Assembly (NCBI GenBank): GCA_019637115.1
Contig: JAHBWH010000032.1
Location: 1-57,266, forward strand
DNA length: 57,266 nucleotides
Direction: 5' to 3'
Source of the DNA: Myxococcales bacterium
Lineage (GTDB): Bacteria; Myxococcota_A; Polyangia; Polyangiales; Houyiibacteriaceae
Within the stretch, counting starts at the first letter, position 1. The number at the start of each line of letters is the position of its first letter. The notes under the pieces are model-generated. The model ran no database searches, was not told the DNA's origin, and saw only the letters and a program-made list of their open reading frames with translations. Made by a program: the position numbers and the translations under genes. Positions 18,387 through 27,130 of the stretch are shown here, one piece after another.

Positions 18387-20408
18387 TCACGCCTCGCGCT
18401 TCGCCTCGAGCGCTTCCCACCGCGCGAGCAGGCGCTCGACCTCGGCGGCGGCGTGCTCGCGCGCGCTCATCAGGGCAGGCAGCTCGTCCTGGCGATCGGC
18501 GTAGACGCTCGGATCCGAGAGCGACGCGTCGAGCTCCGTGAGCTTGGCCTCCGCGGCCTCGATGACTTCGAGGATGGTCGCGAGCTCCCGCTTCTCCTTG
18601 GACGTCAGCCCGGCGGGCTTGGCGGCGGGCGCGGCGGCGCGCTGGGCCTGCTTCGCCTCCTTCGCTTCCTCTCGCGCCTCGGCGGCGCGCTCCGCGTCGC
18701 GCGCGGCGCGCAGGCGGCGGTACGTGTCGTAGCTGCCGGCCCAGCGGACCGGCGCTTGGCCCGGCTCGAGCTCGAGGATCGCGTTGCAGGTGCGATCGAG
18801 GAAGTAGCGATCGTGGCTCACCACGAGCGCGGTCGCGTCCGTCTCGAGCAGCATCTCCTCGAGCGCGCCGAGGGTCATCACGTCGAGGTCGTTCGTGGGC
18901 TCGTCGAGCAGCAGCACGTTCGCCGGCTCGAGGAGGAGCTTCGCGAGCAGCACGCGCGCGCGCTCGCCGCCGCTGAGGTTGCCGACCTTCTCCCGCACGC
19001 GGTCGGGGCCGAAGAGGAAGCGCGAGAGGTACGTCCGGACGTCGACCGTGCGCTCGCCCTCCGCGGTGTGGAGCGTGAGCTTCTCCTTCGGCCCGGCGAC
19101 GTTCTCGGCGATCGAGGCGTCGTCGACGAGCCCGGCGCGCGTCTGGTCGAGGTACGCGAAGCGTGTGCTCGGGCCGACGACGATCTCGCCGCCCGTGACG
19201 ATGCCCCCGGGCCGCCGTCCGCTCGCGTCCGTCGCGCGGCTCTGCTCCCCTGCGACGATGGCGCGCAGCAGGGTGGTCTTGCCGACGCCGTTCGGTCCGA
19301 CGATGCCGATGCGGTCGCCCTTCTGCACGATCAGGTCGAGCCCCTCGAAGAGCGTCCGGGTGCCGTCTCCTTCGGCGGGCACCGCGAGGCCGAGTCCGCG
19401 GATCTCGAGGATGGTCTTGCCGAGGCGGGTGGTCTGAAGCGTCAGCGCCGCGCGGCGCTCGGCGCGCGGCGCGTCTTGATCGAGCGCCTCGTGCGCCCGG
19501 TGGATGCGGGCCTTCTGCTTGGTCGAGCGCGCCGAGGGCGACCGACGCAGCCAGTCGAGCTCGCGCCGCAAGAAGTTCTGCCGGTTCGACTCGGCGCGAT
19601 CGGCGAGCGCGAGGCGCTCCGCCTTCGCCTCGAGGTAGGCGCTCCAGCCGCCGTCGTAGACGTGCACGCGGCCGGCGTCGATCTCCCACGTCCGCTCGGT
19701 CACGCGGTCGAGCAGGTACCGGTCGTGGGTGACGAGGAGCACCGCGCCGCGGAAGCGCGAGAGGATCCACTGCTCGAGCTGCTCGATCGCCGCCGTGTCG
19801 AGGTGGTTGGTCGGCTCGTCGAGGATCGCGAGGTCCGGGCCGCTCACGAGCAGCCGCGCGAGCGCCACGCGGCGGAGCTCGCCGCCGCTCATCCCGTCCA
19901 CGAGGCGGTCGGGGTCGGGCATGCCGAGGGCGTCGAGCGCGGCCGGGACGACGTGGTCGGCGTCCCACCCGCCGAGGCGTTCGACGGTGGCGGCCGCCTC
20001 GGCTTGCTCGGCGAGCAGCGCGTCGAGATCGCCGCCGCCTTCACCGAGGCGCGTGGTCACGGCGTCGTGTCGGCGCCGCGCCTCGTCCCACGCCGCGAGC
20101 CCCTCGCGCACCACCCGCGCCGCCGTGTGGCCGGCCGGGAAGCGGGGCTCTTGCGCGAGGTAGGCGACCGTAGCGCCGCCCCGCAGGATGACCTCGCCCC
20201 CGTCGGCGGCCTCGTCGCGGCGGCGCGCCTCGGGGATCTCGTCGGGGCTGGCGCCCATCGCGAGGATGCGCGCCAGGGTCGACTTGCCGCTGCCGTTGAC
20301 ACCGACGAGCCCCACGCGCTCGCCCTCCTCGATGGACACGTCGACGTGATCGAGCAGGACACGGGGACCGAAGGACTTCTGGAGCCCGCGAGCGACGAGG
20401 AGCGGCAC
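18387..20408 (-). CDS. uup: ABC-F family ATPase Uup
   Basis: The product has 673 residues from GTG 20408. Two ABC cassettes are present: the first with Walker A GVNGSGKST, signature LSGGELRRVALARLL and Walker B LAILDEPTNHLD; the second with GPNGVGKTT, LSGGERARVLLAKLL and VLLLDEPTNDLD. Between them lies the inter-domain linker (RRELDWLRRSPSARSTKQKA), whose wording is typical of Uup. The C-terminus is a coiled coil (TSKEKRELATILEVIEAAEA onward), as in Uup. There are no membrane segments. ABC-F proteins act on ribosomes or, for Uup, also on DNA precise excision. The start is uncertain because no clear Shine-Dalgarno sequence is visible; the frame is open further upstream. Confidence 0.9.
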   Translation of the reverse strand: MPLLVARGLQKSFGPRVLLDHVDVSIEEGERVGLVGVNGSGKSTLARILAMGASPDEIPEARRRDEAADGGEVILRGGATVAYLAQEPRFPAGHTAARVVREGLAAWDEARRRHDAVTTRLGEGGGDLDALLAEQAEAAATVERLGGWDADHVVPAALDALGMPDPDRLVDGMSGGELRRVALARLLVSGPDLAILDEPTNHLDTAAIEQLEQWILSRFRGAVLLVTHDRYLLDRVTERTWEIDAGRVHVYDGGWSAYLEAKAERLALADRAESNRQNFLRRELDWLRRSPSARSTKQKARIHRAHEALDQDAPRAERRAALTLQTTRLGKTILEIRGLGLAVPAEGDGTRTLFEGLDLIVQKGDRIGIVGPNGVGKTTLLRAIVAGEQSRATDASGRRPGGIVTGGEIVVGPSTRFAYLDQTRAGLVDDASIAENVAGPKEKLTLHTAEGERTVDVRTYLSRFLFGPDRVREKVGNLSGGERARVLLAKLLLEPANVLLLDEPTNDLDVMTLGALEEMLLETDATALVVSHDRYFLDRTCNAILELEPGQAPVRWAGSYDTYRRLRAARDAERAAEAREEAKEAKQAQRAAAPAAKPAGLTSKEKRELATILEVIEAAEAKLTELDASLSDPSVYADRQDELPALMSAREHAAAEVERLLARWEALEAKREA

Positions 20409-20627
20409 GGGCGAGGTGTGACGCGCCCGGGCGCGCGCGTCGAGGCGCTCTCGTCGACGTGCTCTCGTGGTGCGCCGGTCAGCTTCCTTTGTGGGGCTGT
20501 CACCAGGTCGCCAGCCCCTCCCCCACGGGGCATGAAGCCCCGCGGGGCCCCCTCCCACGAGCCTCGCTCGCTCCGCTCGCTGCGCGCCGTCCGGTAGGGC
20601 GGCTTGCCAAACCGGCTGAGCTACTCT

Positions 20628-21731
20628 TCAGGGGATGCGCGTGTCGATCTCGACTCGCGGCCCGACCACCGTCGCGCTCGCCAAGAAGGCGCGCGCGGCG
20701 GCGTCCGCCTCGAGGTGCGCGCGGGCGAACGCCAACGCGTAGATGCGGACGACGCGCTCGTTCTCGATCTGGTCGGCGGACGGGCCGCCGGGGCATTGCA
20801 AGAAGCTCGGGAAGCGCCGGCAGATGTCGGTGAACGAGTTGTGGTGCGCGCCGAGCAGGTTGACGCGGACGTCGTCCGCGCCGTCGAGCGCGGCCCAGTA
20901 GCGGTCGCTCGAGGCGGCGCCCGGAGGGTGACCGTCGAGCTCCGCGACCATCTGGAGGACCGGGCGCTCGAGGGCGCGCACGCCCGCCTCGCCGAAGAGG
21001 CCGAAGTCGCCCGCGGCCATCGAGACCCCGGCGACGAAGCGCGGATCGGCGAGCCCGGCGGCGAAGCGATCGAGCGCGTCCTGGTCGAGCTCGTCGCAGA
21101 TGTCGCTCGAGACCTCGCCGGCGGGGCAGCCGGTCTCGATGTGCTCGACGTCGTAGACTGCGCCGAGCAGCGAGTACGCGGTGTACCCGCCGAAGCTGTG
21201 GCCGCTGATCACGCCGCGCTCGCCCACGACCCCCGCGAAGGGCGCGCTCGCGCGCAGGTGGTCCCAGCTCTCGGAGACGTCGTGGCTGCGCAGGTAGTAG
21301 ATCTCGGTGCGCCGGTCGCCGCCGTCGAGCGTGGTGTTCCCCGTATGACGCGGCGCGAACGCGACGTAGCCGTGCGACGCGAGGTGCTCCATCAAGAAGG
21401 TGCTCGCGCCCGGGACGGCCTGGTGGCCGTGGGAGTAGGCGAAGACGGGGAAGGGGCCCGCGGCGGGCGGGGCCCCCTCGAAGGCGCGCGGAGCGCTCGC
21501 GAAGGGGTAACGAGGGGCGGTGCCCTCGGTCGCCTCGGTCGGGTACCAGACGAGCACGACGATCTCGCGTGCGCCGCCGCCGTCGGGCCGCTCGTACTCG
21601 AACGTGAGCTCTCGGTAGCCGACGTTCCAGCGCCCGGGCGCTTCGAGCGCCTCTTCGAGGGGGGCGCCGCCGCAAGCGAGCAGGCCGCCAGCGAGCGAGG
21701 CGAGGGTGAGGACGGTGAGCGGTGATCGCAT
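20628..21731 (-). CDS. Alpha/beta-hydrolase lipoprotein, PAF-acetylhydrolase-like
   Basis: The product has 367 residues from ATG 21731 with lipobox GGLLAC. The alpha/beta-hydrolase features are an oxyanion-type FAYSHGHQ, nucleophile motif GHSFGG (about residue 185), a later acid in VAELDGHP and His in GAHHNSF. Size and motif order resemble the platelet-activating-factor acetylhydrolase/chlorophyllase-like group, so an esterase or lipase on the envelope is likely; the substrate is unknown. It starts 18 bases after the stop of the TerB-PPP gene, with AGGTGG before it, so the two form an operon. Confidence 0.8.
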   Translation of the reverse strand: MRSPLTVLTLASLAGGLLACGGAPLEEALEAPGRWNVGYRELTFEYERPDGGGAREIVVLVWYPTEATEGTAPRYPFASAPRAFEGAPPAAGPFPVFAYSHGHQAVPGASTFLMEHLASHGYVAFAPRHTGNTTLDGGDRRTEIYYLRSHDVSESWDHLRASAPFAGVVGERGVISGHSFGGYTAYSLLGAVYDVEHIETGCPAGEVSSDICDELDQDALDRFAAGLADPRFVAGVSMAAGDFGLFGEAGVRALERPVLQMVAELDGHPPGAASSDRYWAALDGADDVRVNLLGAHHNSFTDICRRFPSFLQCPGGPSADQIENERVVRIYALAFARAHLEADAAARAFLASATVVGPRVEIDTRIP

Positions 21732-21749
21732 CGCGGCCGAGCGTACCAC

Positions 21750-23432
21750 CTACTTGCGCAGCTCGATCTCGGGGGGCGCCTTGAAGAAGGCGTTCCGGGC
21801 CGGATCGTTGAAGGTGCGGAAGTCGATGTCCCACGGCACGATCGTCTGCTGGCCGTCCTTCGAGGTGAGCGTCATGGCCTTCGGGGTGACGCCGCGATAG
21901 CTCGAGTCGGCGGGCAGATCCTCGTTGTCGCGGCCACCCGCGCTGAAGAGCGTGATCAGCGTGAGCTGGTCGTCGTCGTAGACACGCGCGAAGCCGGAGT
22001 CGACCTTCTCGTGCCCGCGGACGATGGTGTGGCAGCCCATGCGGTGCAGGAAGGCCGCCGCCTGCATGCGGCCGAAGGGGAAGCGCGCCGACTGCTCCTG
22101 CAGGGCGGCGGGGATGACGTCGGCGGAGCTCGGATCGCTCCACATCATCTGGAAGCGCGCGTCCGGGTCGTTCAGGAAGGACATGTCCCTCCACCGCTCC
22201 TTCACCAGCAGGTCGCGCGGGATGCCCGCGTGCACGAAGAGCGTCCGGTCGAAGAGGAGGGCGCTCGGCATCTCGTCGAAGAGCGACATGTAGTCGCGGA
22301 AGACGTCGATCGGCAGGTGTGGCTTGAGGGTGTTGATCGCCTCGGCCGGCTTCACGCCGCCGAAGATCTGCCCCTTGTACTCGATGTAGTACTCGTGGTT
22401 GCCGCGCAGCACGTAGACGTGCTCGGGCGCCGCGACGAACATCTGCAGCGCGCTGCGGAGGACGCCGTTGAGGCTGAAGAGGCCGCGGTCGATGTAGTCC
22501 CCGAGCAACACGAGCAGCGGCTTGGGCAGGCTCGGGTCCTTCTTGAAGGCGGCGACCTTGTCGAAGAACTCCGCCTGCATCACGGCGCCCTTCAGGCACG
22601 AGTAGCAGCCATGCAGGTCGCCGAGCACCGTCAGCTCGTAGCCCGCGGGGTGCGTGGCCGGGCAGACGTAGACGTGTCCGTCGAGGAAGGGCTGCTCGCC
22701 CGCGAAGTCGTCGACCTTCTGCGCGCCGGCGAGGCGACCGCTGCCGCCCGCGCGCTGCTTGGTCCAGATCCCGCGCACCTGGTCGAGGAGCTGACGGTCG
22801 AGCTCGATCTGCTGGAGGATCTTGTCCTTGTCGGCCGAGTAGTGGAACTCGAGCTTGCCGAAGAACGGGTGGTCGGGCTTGGAGACTCGGCGCTCGATGG
22901 GGGACGCGATCGTGGTGCGCGGCGCCTCGAAGTCGGGCTCGAGCTCGAGCCCGAGGTCGGCGTGGAAGAGCTCGACGAGCTCGGCGCGGAACTTCGCCTC
23001 CGCCGGGTGGACCTGTCCGTCGGCGTTGATGAGCTCGTCGACCGCCTCCATCAGCACCTCTTGGCTGTCGCGGTCGAAGCCCTGGAAGAGCTCGAAGCAC
23101 TTGAGCTTCAGTTTGGCGTGGATGAAGGCGTCCTGGTTCTCGTTCTGCGCGACGGCCTCGGTGAAGAGGTCCCGGACGTAACGGTCGATGTTCTCGAAGA
23201 CCTCGAGGAAGTGCGTCGAGAAGCGCGCCACGAGCTCCCCGCGGAGGGTCGGGTCGGCGTCCGGCATCCCGGTGGCGACGCGCTGCTCCACGAGCTTGCG
23301 GACGTAGTCGCGGACGTAGTCCTTCTCGGACTCGTCGAAGTCGCCGTCGATGTACCCGAACGTCGTCAGGTAGAAGATGATGGCGTGCATCTGTTGTTCG
23401 GCGACCTGGGGGTCCGTCGAGAAGCGGATCAT
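21750..23432 (-). CDS. PPP-family protein phosphatase fused to TerB-like domain
   Basis: The product has 560 residues from ATG 23432 (ATG 23444 is also possible). Residues about 1-170 are acidic and helical (DGDFDESEKDYVRDYVRKLV ... VDELINADGQVHPAEAKFR), resembling TerB/DjlA-type modules. From about residue 255 there is a calcineurin-like PPP phosphatase with all metal motifs: GDLHGC (about 270), GDYIDRG (about 311), RGNHE (about 343), a later VHAG and IVRGHEK. It probably dephosphorylates Ser/Thr proteins in the cytoplasm, relevant given the three Ser/Thr kinase-related genes in this window. It is upstream of, and probably cotranscribed with, the hydrolase lipoprotein. Confidence 0.85.
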   Translation of the reverse strand: MIRFSTDPQVAEQQMHAIIFYLTTFGYIDGDFDESEKDYVRDYVRKLVEQRVATGMPDADPTLRGELVARFSTHFLEVFENIDRYVRDLFTEAVAQNENQDAFIHAKLKLKCFELFQGFDRDSQEVLMEAVDELINADGQVHPAEAKFRAELVELFHADLGLELEPDFEAPRTTIASPIERRVSKPDHPFFGKLEFHYSADKDKILQQIELDRQLLDQVRGIWTKQRAGGSGRLAGAQKVDDFAGEQPFLDGHVYVCPATHPAGYELTVLGDLHGCYSCLKGAVMQAEFFDKVAAFKKDPSLPKPLLVLLGDYIDRGLFSLNGVLRSALQMFVAAPEHVYVLRGNHEYYIEYKGQIFGGVKPAEAINTLKPHLPIDVFRDYMSLFDEMPSALLFDRTLFVHAGIPRDLLVKERWRDMSFLNDPDARFQMMWSDPSSADVIPAALQEQSARFPFGRMQAAAFLHRMGCHTIVRGHEKVDSGFARVYDDDQLTLITLFSAGGRDNEDLPADSSYRGVTPKAMTLTSKDGQQTIVPWDIDFRTFNDPARNAFFKAPPEIELRK

Positions 23433-23730
23433 GGCGCGGAGCATACCCGCCAGCGGCGCTGCGAAGAACCGGCCTTCGAGGATTCGGGGTCGGGGGGCGC
23501 CCGACGTGGCGCCCGACGGCGCGAGGTCGCCTCGTGTGGGCACGCGCCATCGTCGGGTGGACTCGCGCGACGGGTCGAGCCCAACTCCGCGACGAGCGAC
23601 TCGGTGGACCCCGCGATGGGCCCGACGAACGGCGGCATCGACGGCGGACGATGGACGACGCTGGCGCGCGGATAGAACGTGTTCCATACTCTCCTTGCCA
23701 GGGGGGACTGGCGAGGAGGGAGCCGCAGTC

Positions 23731-24174
23731 ATGCGTTCGCTGACCGTCATCGCGCTCATCGGAGCGCTCGTCTGCGCGCCGAGCGCGCTCTCGGCGCAGC
23801 CCTCGATGCGCCTCACGCCGCCCGCCGAGGCGTTCCGTCGCCCTCCGGTTCAGCTCGAGCGCGACGCGCAGCTCTCGCTGCCGCCCTGGGTGACCTGGAT
23901 CGGGCTCGCGGCGACGGCGGCGCTCGGGACGTCCTTCGTCTGGTCGGCGGCGACCCTCCGGGACGCTCGCATCGCCCGCGACACGGGGCAGGACGGCGGC
24001 GACGCGTGGTTCGTCCGTCGGCGCCGCCAGGCGATCGCGCTCGGCGTCGCGACCGGCGCGGTGGGGCTCGCGACGGCGCTCGTCGCGCTGTTCGCGACGC
24101 GATGGGATCCTCCGAGCGCCGAGATCTGGGTGACGCACGAGGGCGGCGGCGTGAGCTACTCCCGAACCTTCTGA
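23731..24174 (+). CDS. Small exported/membrane protein, unknown function
   Basis: The protein has 147 residues. It has a signal peptide (MRSLTVIALIGALVCAPSALSA) and two membrane helices (WVTWIGLAATAALGTSFVW and AIALGVATGAVGLATALVAL) separated by a basic loop. A strong GAGGAGGGA lies upstream. The two-helix end resembles the tail of the TPR-PEGA protein at 8286 without its TPRs. No family is recognised. Confidence 0.65.
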   Translation: MRSLTVIALIGALVCAPSALSAQPSMRLTPPAEAFRRPPVQLERDAQLSLPPWVTWIGLAATAALGTSFVWSAATLRDARIARDTGQDGGDAWFVRRRRQAIALGVATGAVGLATALVALFATRWDPPSAEIWVTHEGGGVSYSRTF

Positions 24175-24230
24175 GCGCGCTCGTCGGAGGAGCGGGCCGC
24201 TCGTTGCCGAGCGCGGGCCACGCTGCCACG

Positions 24231-25220
24231 GTGCGCAGCGTGCGAGTCTTGGTCACCGGAGCGACGGGGTTCATCGGTCGAGCGATCGTGGAGACGCTGC
24301 TCGGGCGCGGGCACGAGGTGCGCGCGACGGTGCGGAGCCTCGGCGCGGGCGCCGCGCGTGGGCTCGCCGACCGAGGCGCCTCGCTCTTCGAGGCGACGCT
24401 CGGGGATCCGAGCGCGCTCGCCGAGGCGGCGATGGAGTGCGAGGTCGTCGTCCACGCCGCGGGGCGCCACGACGATCTCGCGAGCCACGAGGCGCTCGGG
24501 TGGCTGCACGTCGCGGGCACCGAGAACGTGCTGCGCGCCGCGCGTCACGTCGGCGTCCGGCGCGTCGTGGCGATCGGCTCCTCGGACGTGACGCTCCACC
24601 GCGGCGCGCGCGTCGGGTGGAGCGAGGATCGCACGCTGATGAAGCCACCGGTCGGCGTCGTCGGCCGGACGAAGCTCGAGGCCGAGGAGCTCGTCATCGG
24701 CGCCGGTGCCGCGCTCGAGGTCGTCGTCCTCCGGCCCGGTCGGGTGTGGGGACCGGGCGACGCGTCGTGGCTCCCCGCGCTCGCGCGCGAGGGCCTCGAA
24801 GGAGGCATCCGCCTCTTCGGGCCGGGCACGAACCTCGTGCCGACGACCTACGTGGACAACCTCGCGGAGGCGGTCGCGCTGGCGCTCGACGCCCCCGGCG
24901 CGGCCGGCATGCCCATCTACGTGGTCGACGCGGAGCTGAACTTGGCCAGCGACTTTTTCGGTGGGCTGAGCGCCGCGCTCGCGCTGCCGCCGCCGCGCAC
25001 GAGCGCGGTGGGATCCGTCTCGCTCCTGCCGGGGATGGGGGCGCTGCGCGGCGGGGTTCCCCTCGCCGAGGTCCTGCGGCGGGCGCGGAGCGCGTCGTTC
25101 ACGACCGGGCGGGCGCATCAGCACCTCGGCTTCTCGCCCCCGGTCTCGCTCGAGGAGGGCCTCGCCAAGCTCGCGGCGTGGGTGGACGCCCGGGGCGGGG
25201 CCCGGTCGCTCGCGGGCTGA
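24231..25220 (+). CDS. Extended SDR / NAD-dependent epimerase, catalytic Tyr replaced
   Basis: The protein has 329 residues from GTG 24231 (GTG 24240 is equally possible). The Rossmann motif VLVTGATGFIGRAI is intact. The 3-beta-HSD/epimerase layout follows: VVHAAG, VAGTENVLRAAR, IGSSDV, LRPGRVWGPGD and PTTYVDNLAEAV. Where the YxxxK catalytic motif is expected the protein reads VVGRTKLEAE: Lys is kept but Tyr is Val (GTC). It is probably still NAD(P)-binding, with altered or no oxidoreductase chemistry. It lies 57 bp after the small membrane-protein gene and could be cotranscribed. Confidence 0.8.
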   Translation: MRSVRVLVTGATGFIGRAIVETLLGRGHEVRATVRSLGAGAARGLADRGASLFEATLGDPSALAEAAMECEVVVHAAGRHDDLASHEALGWLHVAGTENVLRAARHVGVRRVVAIGSSDVTLHRGARVGWSEDRTLMKPPVGVVGRTKLEAEELVIGAGAALEVVVLRPGRVWGPGDASWLPALAREGLEGGIRLFGPGTNLVPTTYVDNLAEAVALALDAPGAAGMPIYVVDAELNLASDFFGGLSAALALPPPRTSAVGSVSLLPGMGALRGGVPLAEVLRRARSASFTTGRAHQHLGFSPPVSLEEGLAKLAAWVDARGGARSLAG

Positions 25221-25227
25221 CGCGATT

Positions 25228-25340
25228 CATCGTGACGATGTGCGCCGCGAGGGAGCCACGCGAGGTGCAATCATCGTGACGGCGGTGTCGCGCGCATCAT
25301 CGCGATGGTGTAGCGCGCGGCGCATCGTCACCATGATCGT
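25228..25340. promoter_or_regulatory. Cluster of related palindromes upstream of VWA gene
   Basis: The 233 bp gap before 25454 has four related sites: CATCGTGACGATG (25228-25240, a perfect palindrome about its centre G), CATCGTGACGG (25272-25282), CATCGCGATG (25298-25307) and CATCGTCACCATGATCGT (25323-25340, partly inverted). The spacing is 25-44 bp. The arrangement looks like a multi-operator site for a dimeric regulator, although it may be another repeat family. Confidence 0.4.
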
Positions 25341-25453
25341 GCCAATGACGGCCGAGCGCTCGACGGACGATGACGTTCTCGCAATCCTCCGAAAACGTGA
25401 GAAACGTCCGTGAGCGGTGTTCGCTTGTTGCGCGGTTGCGATATCCTCGTCGC

Positions 25454-27052
25454 GTGACGCGCTATCTCGCTTGGTCTGCTCCCCTCCTCCTCCTCGCTCT
25501 GCCGGCGTGCTCCCCCTCGGGTGGCTCGGGCCCCGACACGCGCACCTGCACGACCACGGCGGACTGCCCCTCGGGTCAGACCTGCGTGGACGGTCGCTGC
25601 CGCGAGTCGACGGGCGTCGACGCCGGCGTCGACTCGGGCCCAGTGCCCTTCGACGCGGGGCCTCCGGCGACGGTCTACTGCCCCGACTACCCGTACACCG
25701 CCGCGGACTGCGGTGACGTCGAGGTGCAGGACGAGATCCGCAACCGCGACAGCGACGGCGACGGGCTCACGGACCTCGCGGAGCTCTGCGAGCACGGCAC
25801 CAACCCGTGTGACGAGGACAGCGACGGCGACGGCATCTCCGACCTCGTCGAGGTCTCCTACGGGAGCGACCCGAACGACGCCACCGACAACCCGCGCTCG
25901 CGCGGCGACTTCGTCTTCGTCGTCCCCTACAGCCCGCCCGACGAGGCGCCGATCGATCCCGACCCGACGCGCGACGCGCTCTCCTTCGGCACGGACCTGC
26001 AGAAGGTCGACGTGTACGTGACGATCGACACGTCGGGATCGATGAGCGGCGAGATGACCAACCTCCGCACGAGCTTCCGGTCGACCATCGTCCCCCAGCT
26101 CGCGGCGCGCATCCCGGATGTCTGGTTCGGCGTGGGTCGCTTCGAGGATTGCCCGAGCTCGAGCTGCGCGAACGCGATGAACAACATGCAGGACATCACG
26201 AACGACGTCGACATGGTCCAAGCCGCGCTCGACACGTTGACCGGCACCTGCGGAGGTCGCGAGCCCTACTATCAGACGCTCTGGCTCCTCGCGACGGGCG
26301 ACACCTCGGCTTACGACGGCAACGTCCGGCCTCGTCCACGGCGATGCACGGATGACACGACGATCGGCTGGCCTTGCTTTCGCCCCGACGCCGTCAAGGT
26401 CATCGTTCAGGCCGGCGACGAGCGGATGGGCACCGAGAGCGCTGGATGCCCCGCGCGCTATCCGGGCCAGACCGCGGCTGCCGCGAGAGACGCGATGAAC
26501 GCGGTCGGCATCCACTACATCGGCATCGACTCCAGCACGAACTCGACGCTCCAAGCCGAGATGCGCCAGATGGCGACCGACACCGGCTCGGTCGACGAGA
26601 CCACCGGGCAGCCGATCTACTTCCGCATCCCCTCGAGCGGCGCGGGGCTCGGCGACAACCTCGTGACCGCGATCGAGCAGCTCACCCGCAACGTGCCGAT
26701 CCGCGTCGACGCCATCGCCGAGGACGACCCCTCCGACGCGGTCGACGCCGTCGCTGCCTTCGTGCAGCGCCTCGAGACCAACACGAGCGGGGCGACGGTC
26801 GAAGGCCGCGTCTGCACGGACCTTCCCACCGGCGACCAGAGCGGCGACGGCTTCCCCGACCACTTCCCGCGGGTCTTCCCCGGCACCACCGTGTGCTTCG
26901 ACATCATCCCCCGAGCGAACCAGACGGTGCCGGCGACGGCCGAGCCGCAGATCTTCCGCGCCCGCGTGCGGGTGATCGGCGACATGTTCACGCCGCTCGA
27001 CGAGCGCGAGGTGCTCTTCCTCGTCCCGCCGCACGGTCCAGTCCTGCTCTGA
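25454..27052 (+). CDS. VWA-domain lipoprotein with thrombospondin-type-3-like repeats
   Basis: The protein has 532 residues from GTG 25454. Its lipobox is LLALPAC. A short Cys motif (CTTTADCPSGQTCVDGRC) and two calcium-binding type-3-like repeats (DSDGDGLTDLAE and DSDGDGISDLVE) precede a von Willebrand factor A domain with an intact MIDAS start (VTIDTSGSMSGEM, about residue 195). The C-terminal part is beta-rich. The layout (lipid anchor, Ca-binding stalk, VWA) is a frequent myxobacterial surface protein type, probably binding a protein or polysaccharide ligand. Palindromic sites lie just upstream. Confidence 0.8.
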   Translation: MTRYLAWSAPLLLLALPACSPSGGSGPDTRTCTTTADCPSGQTCVDGRCRESTGVDAGVDSGPVPFDAGPPATVYCPDYPYTAADCGDVEVQDEIRNRDSDGDGLTDLAELCEHGTNPCDEDSDGDGISDLVEVSYGSDPNDATDNPRSRGDFVFVVPYSPPDEAPIDPDPTRDALSFGTDLQKVDVYVTIDTSGSMSGEMTNLRTSFRSTIVPQLAARIPDVWFGVGRFEDCPSSSCANAMNNMQDITNDVDMVQAALDTLTGTCGGREPYYQTLWLLATGDTSAYDGNVRPRPRRCTDDTTIGWPCFRPDAVKVIVQAGDERMGTESAGCPARYPGQTAAAARDAMNAVGIHYIGIDSSTNSTLQAEMRQMATDTGSVDETTGQPIYFRIPSSGAGLGDNLVTAIEQLTRNVPIRVDAIAEDDPSDAVDAVAAFVQRLETNTSGATVEGRVCTDLPTGDQSGDGFPDHFPRVFPGTTVCFDIIPRANQTVPATAEPQIFRARVRVIGDMFTPLDEREVLFLVPPHGPVLL

Positions 27053-27130
27053 TCGGAGCTGGCGCGCGCTCCCAGGGCGTCAGGATCCTCCCGCCGACGA
27101 GCCCCCACGCGGGGGCCGTGAGCGTGTACG

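Noticed and set aside
20500-24138. A 1212-codon leftward reading frame
   Set aside because: It is Arg-rich, lacks domains, and overlaps the PPP phosphatase and hydrolase genes in another frame on the same strand.
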